From contig JAOZOL010000198.1 of the NCBI GenBank assembly GCA_029933295.1, forward strand, positions 1 through 5,089: DNA of 5,089 nucleotides, written 5' to 3'. The stretch is from Desulfobacterales bacterium (lineage in GTDB: Bacteria > Desulfobacterota > Desulfobacteria > Desulfobacterales > Desulfosalsimonadaceae). This document shows positions 1 through 4,739 of this stretch, piece after piece. How positions within the stretch are numbered: the first letter of the stretch is position 1; the number at the start of each line of letters is the position of its first letter. The notes under the pieces were generated by a model, which was not told where the DNA came from, searched no databases, and was given only the letters and a program-made list of their open reading frames with translations. The position numbers and the translations under genes are program-made.

Positions 1-43
1 TTATTTTTCTCATATAGTGGTGATTCGTCACCATGAAAAGCTT
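1..43 (-). repeat. Partial copy of the dispersed palindromic repeat, inverted, just after glpD
   Basis: Read on the minus strand, this stretch matches the start of the two tandem units at 4438-4602. By hand alignment it has 6 differences and no gap over 43 bases against the first unit, and 6 differences plus one gap against the second. It shares the AAGCTTTT start, the palindrome (here TGGTGA-CGAA-TCACCA, 18-33) and the A-rich AAAATAA end, where the window stops. The repeat probably continues beyond the left edge. It begins one base after the glpD stop codon. No gene is visible in bases 1-44. Confidence 0.8.
18..33. promoter_or_regulatory. 16-bp palindrome (hairpin or operator-like), copy at the left edge
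   Basis: Arms TGGTGA and TCACCA are perfect 6-base inverted repeats around TTCG on the plus strand (CGAA on the minus strand). Relative to the copies at 4448-4463 and 4531-4546, an A-T pair has become G-C on both arms, so the pairing is kept. If transcribed from the left it would form a UUCG-capped hairpin. It lies in the 3' untranslated region of glpD or the 5' region of whatever lies to the left. No U-run follows directly, so it is not a typical intrinsic terminator. Confidence 0.65.
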
Positions 44-44
44 T

Positions 45-1682
45 TTACTCCGCCGGTAGCCGCAACGCCGCATCGGAAATTTTAATTTCCTGTTCCCGTT
101 TTGATTCATCCCAGTTTAATTCTTTTGCCGCTGTAACCGCAATTTTTTGTAAAACCTCTTTGCCGGGATGCCCGATATTTCCGATCCCGGTTCTTCGAAA
201 TAAAATGTCATCTAGCGTTCTTGCCGATTCATTTAAAATCGCATAGACCACTGAGGCAAGAATCTGGCCATCTTCGCATACAACTTCGGCAAGTTCGGGA
301 TTTGTTCTGGCCAGTTCAAAGACAGCCCTACTTTCGGTTCCGTAATTTCTGCCCAGAAAATCAATTGTTTTTGCATCAAAATCTTTATACGTTTTTTCCA
401 GTTCCGACATAAACGCTTCCATGTCCTTGATCTCACAACCTGATAAAAATTCTTTGGCCGTCACAGGATCACCAAGATGCCGGTCCAGTTTATTTTGAAC
501 CATTTCAAGCACGCCCTCGGCCAGATGCCGGCTGGTGGTATATTTTCCGCCCTCAACCGTAATCAGCCCGTCAAAACCGTCTGCTGTATTATCATAGATC
601 TCATATTTTCTGGAAGATTCATAGGTGCCCTCCGTCTGCTTGTCGACCAGGGGTCGAAGACCGCCATAAGCGAATATAACATCCTCATATTTCAGATTCC
701 CGTCGCCTATGGAATCATTCGCATCGACAATCAGTTCCTCGATACTCTTTTTCGTCACTTTCCAGTCATCGGGATTACCTACATACTCTTTGTCCGTTGT
801 CCCGACCAGTTGAAACCCCCGCCAGGGAATGGTAAAAAAATGCCGCCCCGCAGGTGTCCATAATACAACAGCATATTTTGTCTTAAATTTTTTTGTTATA
901 AAATGAATCCCTTCGGATCGCCGGATGGCATGTTTGGATTCCCCGGTTTTATCGGCAAGATTTAAAATAATGTCCGCCCACGGACCACCGCAATTGATAA
1001 CCAGACGTCCTTTAACATCCACAGTCTTTCCGGTGAGTAAATCCTCAACCCTGACACCGTTTATTTTATTTTCCCCGGAATGAAGAAAATCGACGACTTT
1101 TGAATAATTGGCTGTTTTTGCGCCATGCTTGACTGCTGACTTGATAAACGCGAGGGTCAGTCTTTCCGGATAAATACTCTGACAGTCATAATAAATGGAC
1201 CCGCCGGTCATCTTTTCAGGTCGAACCTGGGATTCCATTTCTATTATCTCTTCTTTTGACAGCCATGAATGCCCTGGAATTTTTTTGCTTTCATCCCAGG
1301 TTTTCCCCCTGTCATAGGCCAGAACATCATAAATCGTCAGACCCGCCCGGAGCATCCATTTATCGCTCTTTGAATTCTCATAGCCGGGAACCAGAAACTG
1401 GATCGGATAAACAAGATTCGGGGCGATGTTTTCCAGGGTCAGACGCTCACGTAATGATTCCCTTACCAGGCCAAATTCCAGATTTTGAAGATATCTCAGA
1501 CCGCCATGAATCAATTTTGATGTTGCCGCCGATGTGGCCCAGCTATAATCTTTCTTTTCCAGCAAAGCCACATTGAATCCTCTGCTGGCAGCATCATAGG
1601 CGACTGCCGCACCCGTAATACCACCGCCGATAACGATCAAATCAAACGTTTCATCCGTATATTCCTCAATAAACCGTTTCAT
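45..1682 (-). CDS. glpD: FAD-dependent glycerol-3-phosphate dehydrogenase
   Basis: The 545-residue product should oxidise sn-glycerol 3-phosphate to dihydroxyacetone phosphate, passing electrons from FAD to the quinone pool at the inner face of the cytoplasmic membrane. The N-terminus shows the Rossmann FAD motif DLIVIGGGITG (residues 14-24) with an acidic E42 ending the second strand, then the family signature TSKLIHGGLRYLQ (about 54-66). The C-terminal domain ends in DDILFRRTGIG, as in GlpD proteins. Length fits Bacillus-type GlpD (about 555) and E. coli GlpD (501). No C-terminal cysteine cluster is seen, which argues against the anaerobic GlpA subunit. The start is supported by AGGAGGT seven bases upstream. 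It is the last gene of the minus-strand operon, 31 bases after the protease-like gene. No glpF or glpK is visible here. Confidence 0.93.
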   Translation of the reverse strand: MKRFIEEYTDETFDLIVIGGGITGAAVAYDAASRGFNVALLEKKDYSWATSAATSKLIHGGLRYLQNLEFGLVRESLRERLTLENIAPNLVYPIQFLVPGYENSKSDKWMLRAGLTIYDVLAYDRGKTWDESKKIPGHSWLSKEEIIEMESQVRPEKMTGGSIYYDCQSIYPERLTLAFIKSAVKHGAKTANYSKVVDFLHSGENKINGVRVEDLLTGKTVDVKGRLVINCGGPWADIILNLADKTGESKHAIRRSEGIHFITKKFKTKYAVVLWTPAGRHFFTIPWRGFQLVGTTDKEYVGNPDDWKVTKKSIEELIVDANDSIGDGNLKYEDVIFAYGGLRPLVDKQTEGTYESSRKYEIYDNTADGFDGLITVEGGKYTTSRHLAEGVLEMVQNKLDRHLGDPVTAKEFLSGCEIKDMEAFMSELEKTYKDFDAKTIDFLGRNYGTESRAVFELARTNPELAEVVCEDGQILASVVYAILNESARTLDDILFRRTGIGNIGHPGKEVLQKIAVTAAKELNWDESKREQEIKISDAALRLPAE

Positions 1683-1689
1683 GTATTAT

Positions 1690-1696
1690 ACCTCCT
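1690..1696 (-). promoter_or_regulatory. Strong ribosome binding site of glpD
   Basis: The minus strand reads GAGGAGGT seven bases before the glpD ATG at 1682. It is the only clear signal in the 31-base gap after the upstream stop codon. No promoter or terminator is seen in that gap, which supports co-transcription with the upstream gene. Confidence 0.75.
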
Positions 1697-1713
1697 CTTT
1701 TTCTTTTAGATGC

Positions 1714-3552
1714 CTATCTCGGTTCTAATACCAAAAGTCCGGATTTTGTATTCAAATCCATCCTGAATCGATGGAGATAATTTAATCCCAGCAGACCCAA
1801 TCCCGACTTATTCGGCAAATCAAGGATAAATGCCGTTACATTGTATTCAATCCAGCCACCCAGTTCAACGGAATCTATGGTTACCACAGGCGCTTCGACC
1901 ACGCCGCCGGCTGTGACTAATTTTTGAACCGGGGCCGTGCCGTCACGGTTAAGCCCCAGTTTTTCAGCAGTCGCCGTTGGTATGGTAATGGTTGACGCAC
2001 CGGTGTCAACCACAAAATTCTGATACGTTTTGTTGTTTAAAAAAGCGGTAACCGGAATTTGAGCCGAACCGGGAGAAAACCGGACAATAATTTTATCTTC
2101 CTGGTGCTTTAAATCTGAAATTTTTTCTTGCAGAATGTCTACCTGATGGATTAAATCCGCTGGAAACGCATATGTTGACAATAATCGCTCGGCTGCGCGC
2201 CAGTCGTTAAAAGAAAGGGCCAGTCTGGCACCCATGAGCTGAATTTCAGGTTCATTTCCAAAAAACCGTTGCGCGCGATTAAAAACATCTATCCCTTTTG
2301 AATAATCCTTGTCATGCATCAGGATTGTCAACCACTGTACATACCTTTTTTTTAAAAACGCTTTTATTTGATCGATCTGGCGATCATTGAAATTATCAGG
2401 CTCACTCAAGATTTTTTCTGACATGTCAACGGCATCTCCCTGACCCCGTATATCTTTGACGATATTTAACACATCCGTCAAAAGAGAAACATCACCTGCT
2501 GCTGAAAGAATGGTGCTGTCGAATATCTCCGCAACCGCCTCGATATCTCCATTATAAGTGAGCTGTGAAATAATTGACCGCATCTTAGATACCACCGCCC
2601 CGGATCTGAGATGCGATGGCATATTATGATAAGAAAGCATTGAATCCAGGCGAAACCCGTTTGCGAACTTTTCCAGCTGTTTGACGGGAGTTGCATCACT
2701 TGACGAATAAGCGATAATGAATTGCTCCTCCCGGCTGTTTTCAAAGGTCAGGCGATAAAAATCGCTCACCCCCAGTTCATAAACCAGATCTGTTTCATCC
2801 GGCCCCCTCCAGAGATAACCCCCATCCAACAGATCCCCAAACGTCCAGCCCACAATCTTATCATCCTGGATCAAAACACCCGGATTCTGAATCGATTCAG
2901 GTAGTAAAATATGGTACAGATTTTGCTGTTCAGACAATATTGATAGCTTGACCGGTTGAGTTTGTTGTTCTGAAACGATCGATACCCAGGTCAATGGTTT
3001 TTCCAATTTTGCGGGAGACAGCTGCCGACCGGGAAACTGATTGATGGCCTTTAACTGCCATATGCCGACATCATCGGCATCGCCGATAATACCGCCGATA
3101 ATTTCCGAATCTTCTCCGTTTGCAGTGCAAAAACGCCAGTCAACCCCCCCAACGCAAAGTTTCGCAGGGATTGCTACCCAGCCGCTGTCTGAAACAACGC
3201 CTGCTGCGGCTGCCAGCTGGTTGCCGGCAATATCTTTAATAATAACTTTGCCCACAGACAAATTAATTTGTGGGGTATCTGGTTGCGGAATTGAATATAA
3301 AAGATTCGAAAAAGGAATTTTATAACCTGTCTTATCAGACGCGTTTTTCACCTTGACGTCGATATTATGAATTGTTTGAAAATTTGAGCGGTTCAGATAG
3401 AAATAAATACCACCCGCCACCAAAAGAAAAACAACAAGGACAAAAGCAATGACCTTTGGTATGCGCTTTTGGTTTGCCTTAAGATCAGCGCCGCAGTTGG
3501 GACAAAAAGCATAATATGATCGAACCGTTATTTTACAGTTTGAACATTTCAT
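1714..3552 (-). CDS. Membrane-anchored zinc-ribbon protein with retropepsin-like aspartic protease domain
   Basis: The 612-residue protein has several parts. Residues 3-21 form a zinc ribbon (C3xxC6, then C17PNC20G). A basic stretch (about 25-33) and one membrane helix (about 33-53) follow, giving a cytoplasmic ribbon and, by the positive-inside rule, an external remainder. Residues about 95-270 are beta-rich and resemble a trypsin-like fold (GVVSDSGWVAIP, DDVGIW at 160-165, IVGWTFG at 233-239). The catalytic His and Ser positions appear lost: K131 sits in the His region and NPG replaces GDSGG. Residues about 280-485 are helical, possibly TPR-like. The C-terminus is a retropepsin-like domain with VDTGAS (catalytic D516) and the second motif GLLGLNYL (about 586-593), which suggests a homodimeric enzyme. 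Its substrate is unknown. The start lies 7 bases after the raiA stop with only a weak GAAG, so translation is probably coupled to raiA. Confidence 0.82.
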   Translation of the reverse strand: MKCSNCKITVRSYYAFCPNCGADLKANQKRIPKVIAFVLVVFLLVAGGIYFYLNRSNFQTIHNIDVKVKNASDKTGYKIPFSNLLYSIPQPDTPQINLSVGKVIIKDIAGNQLAAAAGVVSDSGWVAIPAKLCVGGVDWRFCTANGEDSEIIGGIIGDADDVGIWQLKAINQFPGRQLSPAKLEKPLTWVSIVSEQQTQPVKLSILSEQQNLYHILLPESIQNPGVLIQDDKIVGWTFGDLLDGGYLWRGPDETDLVYELGVSDFYRLTFENSREEQFIIAYSSSDATPVKQLEKFANGFRLDSMLSYHNMPSHLRSGAVVSKMRSIISQLTYNGDIEAVAEIFDSTILSAAGDVSLLTDVLNIVKDIRGQGDAVDMSEKILSEPDNFNDRQIDQIKAFLKKRYVQWLTILMHDKDYSKGIDVFNRAQRFFGNEPEIQLMGARLALSFNDWRAAERLLSTYAFPADLIHQVDILQEKISDLKHQEDKIIVRFSPGSAQIPVTAFLNNKTYQNFVVDTGASTITIPTATAEKLGLNRDGTAPVQKLVTAGGVVEAPVVTIDSVELGGWIEYNVTAFILDLPNKSGLGLLGLNYLHRFRMDLNTKSGLLVLEPR

Positions 3553-3559
3553 ATAAACT

Positions 3560-3928
3560 TCATTTTGCTAATTCATCACTTTCCACGCGGGTCTTTACCA
3601 TACCACGCTGTTTTTGTTTCAATTTTTTAAGCTGGCGGTTCATTGTTTTAAATGCTTCAGTAATAACTGTTCGAAGGGATTCATTGGATCCTTCTTCGGT
3701 TGATTTTTGACGCACCACCAATTCTTTGCCAGGGGGGACCCTCACCCCGATGCGAAGATGGTAACTGTTGCCGGAACTCTTGCTTTCCTTATGCTGATCA
3801 ATGGAAATCCGACAACTAACTATATTATCATGAAAATCATTGAGCTTGTCGACTTTCTCATAAATCAATTTTTCAATGGCATCGCTCTTGTTCACATTCC
3901 GATACGTTATTTCAACGGGTACTCTCAT
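3560..3928 (-). CDS. raiA: RaiA/HPF-family ribosome-associated translation inhibitor, short form
   Basis: The 122-residue product begins MRVPVEITYRNVNKSDAIEKL and has the beta-alpha-beta-beta-beta-alpha pattern of the S30AE/HPF family, which binds the 30S decoding region and silences or dimerises ribosomes in stress. Strands cover about 2-10, 36-44, 54-62 and 66-72, with helices at about 14-30 and 83-105 and a lysine-rich tail. Upstream ATGs exist at 3931 and 3970. I chose 3928 because AGGAGG (3933-3938) is 4 bases away; 3931 would leave 1 base, and 3970 would put the ribosome site inside the gene. From memory, close relatives continue after the RQRGxVKT motif into a cold-shock domain; this one stops about ten residues later, so it lacks that domain. 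It overlaps the end of the regulator gene by 17 bases. Confidence 0.82.
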   Translation of the reverse strand: MRVPVEITYRNVNKSDAIEKLIYEKVDKLNDFHDNIVSCRISIDQHKESKSSGNSYHLRIGVRVPPGKELVVRQKSTEEGSNESLRTVITEAFKTMNRQLKKLKQKQRGMVKTRVESDELAK

Positions 3929-4403
3929 CATGCCTCCTCTCTTTATTAAAGGATTTCCAGATTTCTTCATACGTTACTTCTTTTGCATCAACAACTTTAC
4001 CGCAGTATTCGCAGCAAATTACCGGTATGAGCTGATGCCCGCATTGCTTATGAAAGAGCAACAGCGGCGGGCCCTTTTCATCAGCCAGCCAGCGATCGCC
4101 CCATTGCATAAACGCCAACGTAACAGGATACAGATCTCGTCCTTTCTCAGTCAACCGATACTTCATTCGCCGTGAATCGATTGGGTCCTTATTTTTTTTC
4201 ATAATGCCGTTTTCAACAAGCTTTTTCAGCCTGCTGGACAATATATTGGTGGCAATGCCAAGATTGGACAGGAATTGATCATAGTAACGGACGCCAAAAA
4301 ACGCTTCGCGCAGAATTAAAAAAATCCAACGATCTCCAAGGATATCAATGGCCCGCGCCACGGAACAGATGCGAGGGGTGTTGGGCGGGTCTGATTTTTT
4401 CAT
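3912..4403 (-). CDS. HxlR-family winged-helix transcriptional regulator with cysteine-rich tail
   Basis: The 163-residue protein matches the HxlR DNA-binding domain along residues 12-105: CSVARAIDILGDRW (13-26), LILREAFFGVRYYDQF (29-44), the recognition-helix region LGIATNILSSRLKKLVENGI (48-67), then YRLTEKGRDLYPV (82-94) and MQWGDRW (99-105). C13 matches the N-terminal cysteine that senses thiol or quinone stress in YodB/HypR-type members. The tail adds H118, C121GH, then C130, C131 and C134 in a CxxCG arrangement that could bind zinc or act as a redox centre. Family members are dimers that bind inverted repeats and often regulate a divergent gene. Here a crotonase gene diverges and palindromes lie between. 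It is the first gene of the minus-strand operon; AAGGA lies 10 bases before the ATG. Confidence 0.9.
   Translation of the reverse strand: MKKSDPPNTPRICSVARAIDILGDRWIFLILREAFFGVRYYDQFLSNLGIATNILSSRLKKLVENGIMKKNKDPIDSRRMKYRLTEKGRDLYPVTLAFMQWGDRWLADEKGPPLLLFHKQCGHQLIPVICCEYCGKVVDAKEVTYEEIWKSFNKERRHDESTR
3933..3938 (-). promoter_or_regulatory. Ribosome binding site of raiA inside the regulator gene
   Basis: AGGAGG on the minus strand lies within the last codons of the HxlR gene, 4 bases before the ATG at 3928 (1 base before the adjacent ATG at 3931). It decides the start choice and places raiA initiation inside translated upstream sequence, so coupling is likely. Confidence 0.65.
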
Positions 4404-4420
4404 GTGGACATCATCCTTAT

Positions 4421-4435
4421 TGTGATGGCTTCACA
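4421..4435. promoter_or_regulatory. 15-bp dyad in the leader of the regulator gene
   Basis: TGTGA and TCACA arms flank the 5-base TGGCT. It lies between the putative hxlR promoter and its start codon, so it could be an operator or a small leader hairpin. It resembles a CRP/FNR half-site pair, but the spacing is 5 rather than 6. Confidence 0.3.
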
Positions 4436-4443
4436 AAAAGCTT

Positions 4444-4472
4444 TTTATGGTAATGAATTACCACTGTATGAA
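4444..4472 (-). promoter_or_regulatory. Possible promoter of the regulator operon, overlapping palindrome 1
   Basis: On the minus strand TTCATA (4472-4467) and CATAAA (4449-4444) are separated by 17 bases and resemble -35 and -10 boxes. The palindrome at 4448-4463 fills most of the spacer and overlaps the -10 by two bases, a classic place for an autorepressor. Both boxes are weak matches, so this is a prediction only. Confidence 0.3.
4448..4463. promoter_or_regulatory. 16-bp palindrome 1, candidate HxlR operator
   Basis: TGGTAAT-GA-ATTACCA is a perfect inverted repeat with 7-base arms. It is identical to the one at 4531-4546, with centres 83 bases apart, close to eight helical turns. HxlR proteins bind inverted repeats as dimers, and the regulator starts 45 bases away, so an operator is a reasonable inference. 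Confidence 0.55.
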
Positions 4473-4474
4473 AA

Positions 4475-4518
4475 AAATAACTTATCAATCATTTCAAATG
4501 ATTATGAATGAGTTATTT
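4475..4518. promoter_or_regulatory. Second, longer dyad in repeat unit 1
   Basis: The inner arms AATCATTT (4487-4494) and AAATGATT (4496-4503) are perfect inverted repeats around a single C. The outer arms AAATAACT (4475-4482) and AGTTATTT (4511-4518) are also perfect. Unequal gaps of 4 and 7 bases separate inner and outer arms. In RNA this would be a long A/U-rich hairpin with an internal loop. Confidence 0.6.
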
Positions 4519-4530
4519 GGAAGCTTTTCA

Positions 4531-4546
4531 TGGTAATGAATTACCA
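4531..4546. promoter_or_regulatory. 16-bp palindrome 2, candidate HxlR operator
   Basis: It is identical in sequence to palindrome 1. It lies about 195 bases before the divergent crotonase gene, so it could serve looping or cooperative binding with palindrome 1 rather than direct promoter blocking. Confidence 0.5.
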
Positions 4547-4556
4547 CTGCAGGAGA

Positions 4557-4600
4557 AAATAACTTATCAATTGTTTCAAATAATTACAAATGAATTGTCT
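4557..4600. promoter_or_regulatory. Second dyad in repeat unit 2, decayed outer stem
   Basis: The inner arms AATTGTTT and AAATAATT pair around a C, with a T-A pair replacing the C-G of unit 1 and a G-T wobble replacing an A-T. The outer arms AAATAACT and AATTGTCT keep only part of their pairing (5 pairs plus one wobble of 8). Confidence 0.45.
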
Positions 4601-4653
4601 GAAAACTTTTTTACAGGTCCGTTAATACTCTTGATATAAAATAAAAAAAATAC

Positions 4654-4680
4654 TTGCAAAACACAAGGGGTTTTTATACA
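4654..4680 (+). promoter_or_regulatory. Possible promoter of the crotonase-family gene
   Basis: TTGCAA (4654-4659) and TATACA (4675-4680) resemble -35 and -10 boxes, with a short 15-base spacer, in the AT-rich segment 4604-4728. An alternative is TTTACA (4610-4615) with TATAAA (4635-4640), spaced 19 bases. Neither is ideal. The TTGCAA is also one arm of a CTTGCAA/TTGCAAG inverted pair (4653-4659 and 4699-4705). Confidence 0.3.
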
Positions 4681-4728
4681 AATAATTTAACTTTTAAATT
4701 GCAAGCTAAATTTTAATTTTAAACAAAC

Positions 4729-4735
4729 AGGAGGT
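4729..4735 (+). promoter_or_regulatory. Ribosome binding site of the crotonase-family gene
   Basis: AGGAGGT ends four bases before the ATG at 4740. It is a strong match and fixes the start. Confidence 0.75.
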
Positions 4736-4739
4736 CATC

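Larger units (their letters stand above)
4438..4520 (+). repeat. Tandem repeat unit 1 (83 bp) in the divergent intergenic region
   Basis: The unit starts at AAGCTTTTTATGG and is followed directly by a second copy. Hand alignment with unit 2 gives 13 mismatches and one single-base gap (about 83% identity); 12 of the 13 mismatches are transitions. It holds a 16-bp palindrome (4448-4463) and a longer second dyad (4475-4518). An AAAAAGCTTTTT palindrome (4435-4446) overlaps its start. Confidence 0.88.
4521..4602 (+). repeat. Tandem repeat unit 2 (82 bp) in the divergent intergenic region
   Basis: This second copy starts at AAGCTTTTCATGG. It keeps TGGTAATGAATTACCACT and ATAACTTATCAAT identical to unit 1 but diverges towards its right end. 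It holds the palindrome at 4531-4546 and a weaker version of the second dyad. Its first 30 bases are closer than unit 1's to the left-edge copy (shared CTTTTCATGGT). Confidence 0.88.

Noticed and set aside
18..46. Intrinsic terminator after glpD
   Set aside because: On the minus strand the hairpin is followed by A-rich sequence, not a U-run. On the plus strand a run of T comes only after TGAAAAGC. The same hairpin occurs in the intergenic repeats, so a repeat element explains it better.
477..863. Open frame of 128 codons on the plus strand, antisense to glpD
   Set aside because: It lies wholly inside the well-supported glpD, has no recognisable domain, and looks like a shadow of its codon pattern. 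The same applies to plus-strand frames at 221-412, 1256-1576, 2722-2904, 3041-3325 and 3707-4175.
4421..4435. CRP/FNR-type binding site
   Set aside because: TGTGA and TCACA arms are present, but the spacing is 5 rather than 6 and the host appears not to be an enteric-type bacterium. It is kept only as a generic dyad.
4438..4602. CRISPR array or origin iterons
   Set aside because: There are only two tandem units of 82-83 bases with no spacers between them, no cas genes, and no replication genes nearby.
1..4602. Composite transposon bounded by the inverted repeats
   Set aside because: No transposase is present, no target-site duplication can be seen, and the right end is a tandem pair. The repeats look regulatory or extragenic rather than insertion-sequence ends.
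4603..4630. Third tandem unit after unit 2
   Set aside because: AAAACTTTTTTACAGGT faintly resembles the start of the unit, but the palindrome is absent and similarity ends at once.
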